NCBI RefSeq assembly: GCF_036588685.1
Contig: NC_086384.1
Span: 9,624,195 to 9,688,194 of the forward strand
Origin: Mytilus trossulus
Taxonomy: Eukaryota > Mollusca > Bivalvia > Mytilida > Mytilidae
Direction: 5' to 3'
DNA: 64,000 nucleotides
Both the position numbers and the translations under genes were made by a program. Shown here piece by piece: positions 46,301 through 58,359 of the stretch; the first letter of the stretch is position 1; each line of letters starts with the position of its first letter. The notes beneath the pieces are model-generated. The model was given only the letters and a program-made list of their open reading frames with translations. It was not told the origin of the DNA and searched no databases.

Positions 46301-49300
46301 TTACCCTTCCGGAGCACATGAGATCACCCCTAGTTTGTGGTGGGGTTCGTGTTGTTTATTCTTTAGATTTCTGTGTTGTGTCATGTGTATTATTGTTTGT
46401 CTGTTAGTCTTTTTCATTTTTAGCCAAGGCGTTGTCAGTTAATTTTCGATTTATGAGTTTGACTGTCCCTTTGGTATCTTTTGTTTCTCCTTCATTTAAA
46501 ATATGACTGGAAAAGGCTGACTCGGACCTTTACCTTATATTTGCATTGGCTTAATTTTTGTCTCAAATCAAAAGAAAGCAAATCAAGAATCTGCTTAAAT
46601 TTTGTCAAATGGCCTTTAAATTTTTTGAGCTATTAAGTCTTGTGTTTAAAGTTAAATAAATAGCCGGTGTGGCCAAACTAAATTAAATGCTAACAAAGTT
46701 TTGACTTTCTTCTTTTAACATTGATTCATTGTTACTTTCCAGTAATTGTGCCAAAGAAAATAGTATTTATGTCTTGTAAATGCGGCGTAAATGTTTTTCA
46801 CTGATCTTATCGAAATCCGAAATCATAAATCGTGTCTCCGAGCATTGAATTGTCGTTGATGGTAATGACATAACTGAGGACATATTAGCGCTAGGAGGTT
46901 AGGCGAGTAACAATTATCGGACACATTTAGGAAAGTTACTGTGAAACTAGATATGTTTGTGCGATTTATGATTCTAATGCCACATGACACATTTTGAAAC
47001 AGGCACGTTTGGGGGATGAACACCTTCGGGAGTGCTATCCCATGTATCTTCAAAACATTAGCTGTATTTTCTATATTTACATGTACTTATTAATTTTACG
47101 ATTTAATATGTACACATCAGATATAACATACAGCCGCACGGAAAAAGACGTCTTTTGTAACACTTTGAAATGGTGCAAATGTGACACAAAAAAATGTTAC
47201 TTTGGGGATCCATGTCTGTGTGACAACAAGAAACCTTGCGCAGTAGGACACACGATGAATGAGAAAGGAGGTGTGTAGTATTCATGTTGTTAAAAATTCC
47301 TTTTTGCACATAATGGTATTTTCAGAAATACGATCTACATAAACGAAACAATTGAACTTAATTCATTTATCATACAGCATACATCATCGCTTAAGTGGTT
47401 GATAACCCATATCGCATTGTACCATTTCTTTTTTATGTAAGCAACAATATAATGATGAATGCAGTATTGCTATTTCTTATCTTAAAATTGTAATTTTGGT
47501 TCATTCTGTCTTTCAAAAAAACACGATTGATTGAGTGTTGCATATTTCACAACCAGCGGCAACTAGTACCTGTATGTTGAGGCCGATAAATAAATAAAAA
47601 TGGATGGTTGGCTATGTTTTTTTCATCTGCTTATGGTAAATCTAGAAAAGTTAACCAGATGTACGTTGTAACACAATTTTCGTTTTTGTATTGATCGTCA
47701 ATCCTTGAAGGACAAAAACTGTATATAGCAATTTATCAACTTTTCTACTATACGATATATGGAGACGACGACCGATATTTTATTTTTCTATTTTTTTGTG
47801 ATCAATCAATTAATTAACTTCTAAATTGTATTTTTTAATATTCAGTTTGTAGTCCATGTCCAAAAGGCACTTTCAAAAATGTGACAGGATGCGGTCCATG
47901 TAGACAACTAAATAAGTAGTATGGATAAAACATTACTAAGAGAGTGATATAATTGACGACAGTTTTACAGAAAACAATATTAAGCATATGTTCAGCTTGC
48001 TTAAATATCTCTCAAAATGTGTACACATGAATCCTATGATTTTAAAGACGATAAAGTCTTTCAGTGGAAATATGAGTGAACTTTGTATACGTTAATTGTT
48101 TTTTATTTATTTAACGGCATTTAATTAAAATCTTTCCAAAAAAGTATTTCCTTTTACACAGCAACGTCTTGCATTTTTCATCAAACAGTTCATTATTTTG
48201 TTTTCGAAAAGCTACGTAAACATCGTGTTTGCTAATGTTGCCTGAAAGAGTCTATTGATGTGTTTTAAAACTACTACACATGTGTTCCTTCTATTAAACT
48301 AATGCTTGCTCTTTATATGTTTTAATTGTTTCTGGTCTCAATATCAGTAAATTGATGCATTTGTCCCCCGCCTAAAAAGCAACAACAAATTCACTATTTT
48401 GGTGCATATTGGTAAACATTTAGATCTAGTATGTCTTATTGTATGCAATAATTTGGCTTTGTATCATTGTTCTATTTTCTTTGTTTCGTGGAATCATCAG
48501 TCTTTTTCTGTCGCTGTTTGAATGATTGTTATTGTAATAAAACTTATAAAGGAAACCATTTACACTTTAAAAAGTTCTTATGTATTTAAACGTTGAGCGA
48601 GCTAATACGTATCTTATTCACTTATTTTTCAATAGAAAAATTCCATCACGTTCTTCAAAAAAATAATAGTAAAAATCACAATGGCCACTGTCATATCTAT
48701 ATTTACTTTTCGTATTTATCTTGCTTATATATGAAATTTGCATTATAGTGCAGACTTAATGCCTGCAAAAAAGAGTCAATCAATACCAACAGAACATTAC
48801 AAGAATGCAGAACAACAGCAACAGCTATCAACGGAACCGTTAATTATAGGTAATTACAAGATTTGTAAGAGATGACATCAAAATCCTCTGTAAAATTTTA
48901 TAAAGGTTTATACAATTTTCTGCTTGATTTATTAAAAATGTTTTAAAATAAATTTATTACATTAAAGTTATTTTCTATTCTCGAACGTTGAATGTGATCG
49001 AAAGTAGCGCATGTGTTGTTGTGACATACGCTAGGAAGTCACCTGTGATAAATGTTTTTCTTGTAAAACGCATAACGCACCATCTATATTTTGATATATT
49101 TATAAGTTTCATACAACTAATTATGTTCATATTTATGATACATTAAACTACTACATTTAATTGACAAATTAAAATTGAAAAACCAATCGTCTTGTTGACA
49201 GAAGTAAAACTAAATACCTTTTCATACAAATTAACGTATTATCAAATCTTTCATTACAGTTTCAAAGCTGAGAAGTAGTAAACCCGCTGAGAAGGACAAC

Positions 49301-52300
49301 TCAAAGATGTTTATAATGTTAGTATTTTGACGACGACAAAATCTGAAACATTAGTAACACGTTATAAGTGAAGTAAATCTTCATTTTAGCAAAGTATAAC
49401 AAAATCAATCTTAAAAAATGTATATGTATGATCTATAAAGGCAATAGTAGTAAACTGCTGTTCAAAACTTATAAATCTATGGACAAAAAAAATCGGGGTA
49501 AAAAACTAAAACTGAGGAAACGCATTGAATATAAGAGGAGATCAACGACACAACATGAAAATGTAACACAAACAGAAACGGACTAAGCATCAGCCAAAAT
49601 CTTACGAGATTAACAAATATAACATCAAAACCAAATACGCAAATTTGGGATAGGTAAGTATCATGACACGTCTTATAGTAATAATGTGAATTCACCCCAA
49701 AAATGAGAGAAAACAAACGACACAACGGAAACACAACGTTAAAATGTAACAGACACATTTAGAATTTTTCTTGCTTAAACATGTGTGTTGGCATTCAACC
49801 TTTCACTTTTTTCGAACAATGGCTAAACAACAATACATAAGATCAAGCTATAACAATCTATTGAAAAGGCTTGTTTGGTATTATCCCAACAAAACATAGT
49901 ACAAATAACAAAACAATAAAGACACACATTGAACTAAACCGATATGAGAGTAATTGCAGATACTGAAAGCAAGCTCAAAACCATTCAACAAGTATGCATC
50001 CAAGATGAATCTGATTATCGATTTAAAATGAAAGATGAAGTACACTAAACAATAGGATGCTGAAATATATCAGAATACATTTTTTTTGGATAAAGTGAAA
50101 CTATTCATAACTTTCAGAATCGCAGTACTTGGAGTGTCGCTGGTAGTTTTGTCAGTTTTCATCATAACATTATGTAAACGAAAAAATGGTATATCCTTTT
50201 CTGGTAGCATCAGCCTAACAGATGGTAAGTATATATGGAGATTACAATTGCAATTGTAAGATTTTAAGTTTCACATGTCTTACTATTTATTTTTTTCTAA
50301 ATTTGTCTTTTATTATTTTTGCCGTTTTTACTTAGCGATAGACATGCATAAAAGAGACCCGAAAGACATTAATTGGACTTTGTAGCACGTAATTTAAAAA
50401 AAAAAAAAAGGAAAACGCAGGGCTAAATCCGAAAAAAGACTAAATGACGCATAACAGTGTTCAAATAACAAAAAAGAAAACTAAAGACTAAACACAATCA
50501 AAAGCAGCGGATGTAACATACAGGAATATGCAGTTTCTCAGACTTTCTCAAACCATTGCAACAAAACTTGCTTCAACGTTTGGAAGTCTACAAGTTTTCG
50601 TATCTTTCTCAAAATACAGATTTTTTCTAACTACAGGTAATAAACAACAGGATGGAAGACCGATTCCTTTCCATGATTACCATTCACCTTTGTTGCATGT
50701 AAATCAACGTAAATAGTTATCAAAGGTACCAAGATTATAATTTAGTACGCCAGACGCGCGTTTCGTCTATATAAGACTCATCAGTGACTCTCATATCAAA
50801 ATTTTTATAAAGCCATAGCAAATAAGACTTTTGAAGTTTTCACCTTATCTCGTCTGAATTTTTTTAATTTTTGCATATGAATTAAACTTAGTAAATGTAA
50901 ACAGGTGCTATAAAACAAAATAAAATTTTGATCTTGTTCAGCTCTTATTATAATTTGTAACTGAGTCCAAATAAAATAATGTAGATGTCATACATAATTA
51001 CATATATATTGTTGTATAAGCATTTGATGAGATAAACTTAGATAACAGTAATGTCATATATTTACATGGAGCAATATCCTTTCACAAATCCAACTTGAAA
51101 TACTTGCCTCAATATTTCACCTTACAGATATCTGTTAGAAAATAAAGCTTGTATTCCATTACAGGTTCACAACAAGACAAACAACATGACGAACGACAAG
51201 ATGCTCTTCGTAATAACATTCCTTCTTTGCAAACCAATCATTTAAATACCATGGGAAATCAGACTGGTGACGGCGACCTAATTAATAAATATCTGCCATC
51301 ATATTCTACCGATGGAAGTAATTCGTACCTGATGTCTGGAGACTCAAGTTTCAAAGATATGGACCACGGTAGGAATGATGGATCAATCGAGGATCAGATT
51401 GACAATTTGAAGCTGCAAGTATTTTCAAGAGGAAACCAAACAAACCTACAATGCAACAGACGTACTCTTCTAAAAATACCAACTGAATCCGAAGACGAAA
51501 ACTCTGTGGCAACGGTTTCGATGTATGATTTGGAGAAAAAAGACGAAAACTGCAACAATGTTTTATCAAACAAAGACATAAAATCAAGGAACACAGATGC
51601 TAATGAACACGTTGGATGTGTATATAAACAGACAAGAATGCAGTCCTATAATCAACAAGGATCTTCCGAAGGTAATCTAGAATTATGTGTGATATGTTTA
51701 TACATTCTTAAATACTTAACCTGATTTTGGACGATGGCTATCAATTTAAATATGTTTTTAGTTTCAAAAATGTTATGATGTTTTGCTTTTAAATGATGTG
51801 CATGTGTTTTTGTGGGCATTCCAGTATATTTTATTTCATTTAACTCTTACTGACGTATCTTGGTTAAATTGATCTGACCAACAGAAACAAACATGAGAAT
51901 GAAGGACGGCATATGTTTATACAAACAGGGATTTGAGGTTGTTTAAAGTCCTAAAGAGCATTGTAAACCTCGAATTGATAATGATAATTATAAATAGTAC
52001 AAACACCGTCTTACTACCTCACATTATATCCTGAATACAATACTTGTATGTTCTTCTACTTCGTTATTAATTTGGCCTTCGAACTTTTTGAATGAGTCTT
52101 ACTCATGGTTTGAAAAACGGTCGTGTGATGAGTATGACATGTTTTGTGTTTGTTCTTTGACATTCTTTGTAAAAATGCGTACACCAAGCGATATTTGCTT
52201 GTTTTGTTAATATAATATTTGCCATACAGAGAAAAATTAAATCACAAAAATACTGACCACCCTGTAAAATTCAAAACGGAAAGTTCCCAATCCAAGGACA

Positions 52301-54707
52301 AAAGTAAAAGCTTGGACGCATCAAACGAATTATAAAATTACTGACCTGGTACAGGCATATTCTCATTTAGAAAATGGTGGATTAAACATGGTTTTATAGC
52401 CAACTAAACATTTAATAAAATTAACGGTACCAATGTTCTTGCACCAGATGCACATTTCGACAATACATGTCTCTTCACTGATGCTCGTGGCCAAACTTTT
52501 TGAAATCTAAAGCTTATATAAAAGATGAAGAGCTATAATCCAAAACGTCCAAAAAGTATAGCCAAATCCGTGAAAGGAATCAGAGCTTAGCATGAGGGAG
52601 ATACATTCCTTAATTTATAATAATTTCTAATATTTTGTAACAGCAAATTTTAATAACACAAAAACAAGTATTTTCATGCCAGTACCGAAGTACTTGCTAC
52701 TGGGCTGATGATACCCTCGGGGAATAATAGTCCACCAGCAGAGGCATCGACCCAGTGATAGAATTAACTTGTAAGTCAATCGCATCAATTGTCATTATAG
52801 TGTCATTGATGTGTGAATAAAACCAACATATATAATATGTAAACATGTCAAAATAAGGGTATAACACTCAATATTGTGTTAACACTATAAAAACAAACAA
52901 ATATGTAGCAAAGAAACTTGCATAGGCATACAGACATAACACATAAGCAAATATCTAAAATCTCTGTACCTTGAATCATGCATATATATATATATATTGA
53001 TCTGTCGACAATGAACGTCTTATTTATTTACATAAGTTTAAAAGGATATATGTTGTCTACATGACTATCTTTGCTTAGACTCAAAGTGTTTTTGTTTGTT
53101 CAGTATATTGAACTATAATATTTTCATAATTAACAGAATATGTTGATAACAGCTATTCAAGTGGATACAAGTCTAGCACTTTAAACTGTAAGTCTATATA
53201 AACTTTTTATATTATACGTTTTATCAGTATAAAAAAAAGTACATATTGATAGTAAAAATTAATTCTCACCTGAAACGAGCATTTTTATGTAAACAGCCTC
53301 AAAAAGACAAACATCACAGAATTGTCGGCTCCTGACTTTGGGACAGACACATGCAACAGGTATATAGAGAAGTCACACACATGGTTGTGAGAGCTCAACA
53401 CTTATGTATATGTTTATAAGAATCAAACAAATATATGCTGCTGATCGATTTTGAACAGAAGGGGAAAAAACGCTAAGCAGCTCTATATGCTACTATGGTT
53501 GTGTCTTTTGTTGTCGTACAAACTTTGCTGTAAAAGTACTACTTATTTTAAATCGTCTACAGAAATATCAAACAGCAAAATCTAAATTCGGGCTGAGAAG
53601 TTGTGGTAATTGTGATCGTTACATTGATTTGTCCTTTTTTTCAATTTGAATACAGAACGAAAGTACAAGGCTTGAAATTAAAAAATGTCAGCGTATGCTT
53701 TTGAATATTATAACCTTATATAACATACACAACACATACCAGAGGAAAGCTTTTAAGTTAAAACCATGCATTGACCAAATCGAACTCTTATGAACAATAT
53801 ATTTGTTAAGCCTATTTTTAAATATAAAGACATCAATCGTTTCATAACAATTATTATTTTATTATTAGACACCAAGGACTGTTATGATCCAATGTCCGGC
53901 AGCTTTATTACAATGCACTCCCCTGGTAAGTTGACATACATATTTTTGTATTTTTTTACAATATTTTCTGATGAATGCCATAGTTGTATAAGTGTGTCGT
54001 TGTTTGTATTTATTACTTGTTGGCTCAAGAAAACACTTTGCCTTAACAGGAGTACAAAATATTGAATTTCAACTTATAATTGTATATTTTGTTGCCTGTC
54101 TGTTAGGTTTGTTTCTTTTTCCCCTGATGTTCTGTTTGTATATGTAGCGAAAATTCTTAATAGTACTATAATTGCCGCTGCAGTAACAATCTAAAACTTT
54201 TTAGATCTATAAACAATCATAATGCAATAGGGAGATTATAAAATCCGGTTCTGTCGATAATACTTGTACCAATATGAGATATACTGATTTTTTTTTTGTC
54301 CGGTCGATTCATATAACTACTGCCTAGAATTTTCAATCTGTAATCGTGAACTGTGACACTATGGTTATCATATGCATGTAATTCAATGCTGCAAACATGT
54401 TCATAAAGAATTAGAAAGAATTGTTCTTTGAAAATGTAACACAAACCAACTTATGCAATGTGCTTTGCCCTTAAAGGACGAACATCATATTGCCAATACA
54501 AATTGTCTTGTCGAAATACCACTTATTTAACCAATTGCTTGACAAATGATTGTTTGATTTCTTTGCTACATAATTGATTTGTATTTGATTTGTTTTTACC
54601 TATTCTCTTATTAATTAATTACAGTCTTTGATAGTTTGGCAACAGAAGAATTACCAAGTTCAATCGAAACCTATACTTTCAACATCAGTGGAAACAACGG
54701 ATTCTGA
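40275..54707 (+). CDS. TNF-receptor-like transmembrane protein without death domain (12 exons)
   Basis: CDS join: 40275-40325, 44513-44582, 44810-44959, 47121-47270, 47846-47915, 48749-48849, 49260-49317, 50118-50224, 51165-51671, 53137-53187, 53869-53925, 54625-54707 (1455 bases, 484 residues). All introns are GT-AG and phases agree. Residues 1-17 are signal-like. Residues about 29-160 are cysteine-rich TNFR repeats: FCIPYLNCEPGNE, LCKPCRTGM, WCKCDTKKCYFGDPCLCDNK, VCSPCPKGTFKNVTGCGPC. Residues 164-213 are a polar, Gln-rich stalk. Residues 214-236 are the membrane helix, then CKRK. The 248-residue tail has no death domain. It has short TRAF-like matches (PTESED 358-363, PxExxD; ATEE 463-466) and a Tyr cluster (423, 428, 432, 439, 444, 474). 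It probably binds a TNF-family ligand at the surface and signals through adaptors. The function is inferred from family features. Confidence 0.8.
41195..41890. repeat. Internal minisatellite of the 1.5-kb element
   Basis: The word attgtccagttgcaagtatt recurs with variation at about 41195, 41503, 41655, 41766 and 41865. The last three are about 100-111 bases apart and share acagttctactgaat-like spacer. Confidence 0.72.
42105..42190 (-). repeat. Dispersed tail repeat nested in the 1.5-kb element
   Basis: gatgtggtatgattgccaat, gagacaactatccacaaaag and accaaaatgacacaaac belong to the abundant mussel tail family, reverse orientation. Confidence 0.75.
42860..43010 (+). repeat. Partial dispersed mussel repeat
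   Basis: It contains cctgtcccaagtcaggagcc, cggtgtgggctttgttcatt and attggcaatcataccacatc, as in the tail family, with the middle deleted. Confidence 0.72.
44513..44582 (+). CDS. TNFR-like exon 2 (first cysteine repeat begins)
   Basis: The acceptor is tataatttcag and the donor ag|gtaaac. Only phase 0 is open and it reads VTSSYVYYQTLSRFCIPYLN then CEP. Confidence 0.72.
44810..44959 (+). CDS. TNFR-like exon 3 (cysteine-rich repeat)
   Basis: A phase 1-1 exon of 150 bp. It reads NEIQPCTDNYMQDLCKPCRT, continues with a Ser/Asn-rich loop and closes with LCFKPSSECLAK. Confidence 0.82.
45225..45375 (+). repeat. RT element 3' tail
   Basis: It matches 32480-32690 (ggtttgtgacccgaatttgt, tcgatatactactgttgcct). 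It lies in intron 3 of the TNFR-like gene. Confidence 0.6.
45720..47038. mobile_element. Decayed relative of the 1.5-kb TIR element
   Basis: Left-end traces cttctcccaaacgtgtcc at about 45733. Right-end traces ggcacgtttgggggatgaac and gggagtgctat at 47000-47036 are in the inverse orientation, as expected. Only one or two motif copies survive on each side, so the boundaries are approximate. Confidence 0.5.
46320..46500 (+). repeat. RT element 3' tail (second type)
   Basis: ggtggggttcgtgttgttta, ttagccaaggcgttgtcagt and tgtccctttggtatcttttg match 56145-56315 and, in reverse, part of 14474-14640. Confidence 0.65.
47121..47270 (+). CDS. TNFR-like exon 4 (cysteine-rich repeat)
   Basis: A phase 1-1 exon of 150 bp after acceptor cacatcag, with donor gag|gtgtgt. 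It reads FCNTLKWCKCDTKKCYFGDP then CLCDNKKPCAVGHTMNEKG. A decayed transposon end lies about 80 bp upstream of the acceptor. Confidence 0.8.
47846..47915 (+). CDS. TNFR-like exon 5 (last cysteine repeat)
   Basis: The acceptor is aatattcag and the donor aa|gtagta (phase 2). It reads CSPCPKGTFKNVTGCGPCRQ. Reading past the donor hits TAG, so the splice is required. Confidence 0.78.
48749..48849 (+). CDS. TNFR-like exon 6 (stalk; two competing acceptors)
   Basis: The acceptor cattatag at 48748 gives DLMPAKKSQSIPTEHYKNAE, then a Gln run, and ends in phase 1, which fits exon 7. A second acceptor, tgcag, ends at 48753. Using it gives another open frame (LNACKKESINTNRTLQEC...) that meets a TAG soon after entering exon 7. 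Confidence 0.65.
49260..49317 (+). CDS. TNFR-like exon 7 (juxtamembrane)
   Basis: The acceptor is ttcattacag and the donor at|gttagt. Only the phase-1 frame is open and it reads SKLRSSKPAEKDNSKMFI, leading into the membrane helix. Confidence 0.7.
50118..50224 (+). CDS. TNFR-like exon 8 (transmembrane helix)
   Basis: The acceptor is actttcag and the donor g|gtaagt. It reads IAVLGVSLVVLSVFIITLC, then the basic KRK, a typical type I stop-transfer. Confidence 0.85.
50735..50880 (+). repeat. 'gacgcgcgtttcgtct' repeat, partial
   Basis: It carries acgccagacgcgcgtttcgt and agactcatcagtgactctca. Longer copies are at 52410-52770 and 55155-55510, with a trace at about 59225. Confidence 0.7.
51165..51671 (+). 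CDS. TNFR-like exon 9 (main cytoplasmic exon)
   Basis: A 507-bp phase 1-1 exon between ccattacag and g|gtaatc. It encodes a polar, low-hydrophobicity tail with no recognisable fold and the short motif PTESED. Confidence 0.78.
52410..52770. repeat. Dispersed repeat, long copy
   Basis: It shares ttgcaccagatgcacatttc and actgggctgatgataccctc with the copy at 55155-55510. It lies in intron 9 of the TNFR-like gene. Confidence 0.7.
53137..53187 (+). CDS. TNFR-like exon 10 (Tyr-rich tail)
   Basis: A 51-bp phase 1-1 exon between taattaacag and t|gtaagt, reading YVDNSYSSGYKSSTLN. It is skippable in frame. Confidence 0.68.
53869..53925 (+). CDS. TNFR-like exon 11
   Basis: A 57-bp phase 1-1 exon between tattattag and g|gtaagt, reading TKDCYDPMSGSFITMHSP. 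It is also skippable in frame. Confidence 0.68.
54625..54707 (+). CDS. TNFR-like exon 12 (C-terminus and stop)
   Basis: The acceptor is ttaattacag. It reads FDSLATEELPSSIETYTFNI, then SGNNGF and TGA at 54705. ATEE fits the loose TRAF consensus [PSAT]x[QE]E. Confidence 0.72.
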
Positions 54708-56144
54708 CGAACAATTATTCTATAAATAGGAAACTTTAAAGTCAGAATATCAATTTAAAAATAATCTTCAACGCTTGTAGAATTGTCATGTGATATGTCC
54801 AGCATTCGCTTGAAAATGTATGAAAACATTTTTTTAACAATTTTATTGATTATGCTATACTAATAAGAATGTGTTGTGTGTTGTTTGCTGTTATTTGTAA
54901 GATCTATTTTGTTGCAGATTCTCTTATTTTGTTTACGATGATTTAAAAACAGAATTAAAAACTGTAACATTTGTAAGAAACACAGAAGTTTTAACAATTA
55001 TGTATTACAATACAATAATAACCAATCACAATATGATAAAGATATTGACCGACTTCTTGCATGCATACTGTTTGGTGCGTTTTACAAGATTAACAAATTG
55101 CCAAATTTCAAAACTAGACCATGTGTTGAAACATAGAAACCTACTCAGTAAATAGTTACCAGAATTATAATTCAGTACGCCAGACGCGCGTTCCGTCTAC
55201 ATAAGAATCATCATTGACGTTCATATCAAATTATTTATAAACCCAAACAAGTACACAGTTGAGGAGCATTGAGAATCCAAAATTCCTTAAATTTGTGCCA
55301 AATACGCCTAATGTAACTGAATCCATTCCTGGGTTAAGACAATCCTTAGTTTTTCGAAAAATTCAAAGTTTTGTAAACAGTAAATTTATAAACATGACCA
55401 CATGTACATAATTGGTATATTCATGTCAACACTGAAGTGCTGACTACTAGGCTGGTGATACCCTCGGGAACTAAACGTCCGCCAGCAGTGGCACCGATCG
55501 TTGCAAGTTCGAAGACAGTAAATGTAAAGTTTATATGTTTAAGGGAGTAGATAATCCATTGATAATCTTTAGCGATACAATAAACTTTTTTGAAATATAT
55601 GTGGGATTATCAGAATAATTAATTGTTTGAACTACATAAATATCATTGCTTATATGTTTTAGTTAGATTAAAATAAACTCATCACATATACAAACTTTTG
55701 AATTTAAAAAAGAACCGAAGTTATCCATATTTCGAATTAAAGCATTACTATTCGTCAATTCTGCAATAAATATATATCAGAAGGAGTGATATGAGTTCCA
55801 ATGAGACAACACTCCATCCAAGTAATAATTTTTAAAATTAAACCATTATAGGCTAAAGTGCAGTCTTCAAGACAGAGCCTTGGCTAACACCAAACAGCAA
55901 ATTATAAAAGGTCTCAAAAAGTTACTAGTGTAAAACCATTCAAACGGCAACCCAATAGTCTAATCTATTTATAAAAAGAGAAAAACGAAAAACTTTTAAG
56001 AACCACACCAACAAACGACAACCACTGAACATGATGTTCCTGACTACAGACAGGTTGTAACAAGTGCATCGGGTTTAAACGTCTTAAACAAACCAAAGTT
56101 TAAAACTGATAATTACTCGAACAAAGACCCATGACCTTTGATCA

Positions 56145-56315
56145 TCCTCAGTTTTTTGTGAGGTTCGTGCTGCTTATTCTTTAGTTTTCTACGTTGTGTT
56201 ATGTGTACTATATTTTGTTTGTTAGTCTTTGTAATTTTTAGCCAATGCATTGTCAGTTTATTTTCGATTAATTAGGTTGCCCTCTGGTATCTTTTGTCCC
56301 TCTTTTGAGTCAACA
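56145..56315 (+). repeat. RT element 3' tail (second type)
   Basis: gtgaggttcgtgctgcttat, agccaatgcattgtcagttt and ccctctggtatcttttgtcc match 46320-46500. Confidence 0.65.
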
Positions 56316-56813
56316 ATATAATTACGTAGTTCATCGATGATATCAAATAACAATATAAAAAAATGATTGAAAAGCAAATCTAGGTAAATTAGACAAAGTG
56401 GTGGCCCGCACCCCACTATAATGAAACAGTATTAAAGCAAAGGCAAATGCATGAACCAACCGACCTGTAAATCCACACCTAGTCAAATGGTCACTTAAGA
56501 GAATACAACTACAGATCAAACGACACTTCGTGTTTTCAAGATTTAAGAAGATAATCATTTACATGGCATACACGTACATGAGAAATACGTATCTTTTAAT
56601 GTATTGTATCTTCATGATACATTTGTACCTATAGAAATGAAAGATGTAACTTATGATAAAAAAACATTCCAAACATACTGTATCCAACTTAGTAGATTTC
56701 TGTCTTCCCTTTATAAACAGTTTTACATATCGTTGTCTTTATTTAGGTTATTTTGCAGGAATATAATCTTCATTATCACGTTTTATATCAAAATAATATA
56801 TTTATATTCAATT

Positions 56814-56937
56814 AAAAATGGTAAAAATAATTATCAAAGGGCAATAACTCAAAAAAGGAATCGACTGACGATTTTGACCATGTCAGTCGATTCCTTTTTT
56901 GAGTTATTGCCCTTTGATAATTATTTTTACCATTTTT
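56814..56937. repeat. Perfect 56-bp hairpin with 12-base loop
   Basis: 56814-56869 and 56882-56937 are exact reverse complements by eye (aaagggcaataactc against gagttattgcccttt). The loop is gattttgaccat. The arm words resemble a dispersed bivalve repeat, so this may be a head-to-head fusion of one. Confidence 0.88.
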
Positions 56938-58004
56938 TGTTTTTTTTACCTTAGATTCTAATAATTATGATAGATGGATAGAGACTTCAATAAACACAAA
57001 TAATCTGCAAGAAATCGTCTACAATTAAAACGGAATGGAATAAATCATCCGACGACTGCTAATTGGAGCAACTGCCATTTAATGACCAATTTCCTTGTCT
57101 ATTAACCTTTACCAAAATCTTTGTCTCTGAAAACCAAACCTGGCCACACTCACTTTTGGGCTATCTAGTTTTAAAGTAAATGTGTCTGGTGATCCTACCT
57201 ACCTACCAAGAAGACCAACATTGATTTTGATTGTGTATGTTTTACTTGCATAAAACATGTGGTATTTTGCTATTTTTCTTTGTAATTCACATTAATAGCT
57301 TTTGTCAGGACTACCTTTATACAAGGTTGAACGACATACTCTGACATTTCTCATGCAAAATGAACAATAATACTAAGTATATAAAATGAACTGACAAATG
57401 CTCAATACAAAGAAATACTATCAAACATGTCAAATGAAAGACCAAAAAAAATTAAAATAGAAACACAAAAATTAATCAACTTTAAACTCGAATAGCGATG
57501 TTTTTCCGCCTTATGATTGTTTCCTGGCTTATTAATGAAATGATTGGATACTTTGAAATTCCTTCGTCATATTCCATAAGGTCGTGAGATTTTGATTATA
57601 TTATATTTATAGTGTTCATTGTTAGCGATTGAAAACGTATTTTTCTTTTTCTAATCTTATTTTTGATATATGTTTTTCTGCATCTCGTACACAAAATTAT
57701 ATGTAATTTTTTTATTAAAGAAGATGTGTTCAGAATACCAATGAGACAACTCTCCATCCAAGTCACACTGTTTAATAGTTTTAACCTTTTTCTTTCTTTT
57801 TTTATTATTAAACTCTTATTTGTTAAATATTTATCGATTCGTCGCTCTTAACACATTCACACATTATATACATCATCAGTGGGTGTTAACTGTAAAATCT
57901 AACAAATCCAAGAAGAAAATACTGCAATCATTATTTGAATAAATAACTTTGGAAATGGAAACATGTGAAACTTAATTATTAATTTCTAGACAAAACCACT
58001 CAAC

Positions 58005-58359
58005 ATGGGAACATTGGCATCAACATGCAATGACAGACCGTATGAGAAAATAGTAAGCCTTTTTAAAGCAATACGTCATAATAATTTCAATCGCGCAAAA
58101 AACCTCATGTCGTCTGGAATAGATATCAACTGTATAAATTATTCTGGTGCTACTCCACTAATTGAAACATGTCGCTGTCGATATCTTCCTCAAACACAGA
58201 TTCAGCGTGAAGAATTTGTGCAGTTTTTAATAGACATGGGATGCGACATCATGCGAATTGATATACACGGACGTACAGCACTACTGTACGCTGAAATGAA
58301 TGGACATGATGCAATAGTTGAACTTTTAGATAGATATGAAAACAGAAAGAGGAAAACAG
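58005..58359 (+). CDS. Ankyrin protein exon 1
   Basis: It encodes residues 1-118 with all three ankyrin-like repeats and ends aaaacag|gtattg in phase 1. Confidence 0.78.

Larger units (their letters stand above)
54708..58004. other. Intergenic repeats between TNFR-like and ankyrin genes
   Basis: It holds a long 'gacgcgcgttccgtct' repeat at 55155-55510, a 'gccaatgagacaac'-type repeat at 55785-55930, an RT tail at 56145-56315, the perfect hairpin at 56814-56937, and a short repeat piece at 57715-57775. No exon is supported. Confidence 0.6.

Noticed and set aside
46994-47120. Upstream part of the ORF overlapping TNFR-like exon 4
   Set aside because: It lies in transposon remnant and intron sequence; the exon starts after the acceptor at 47120.
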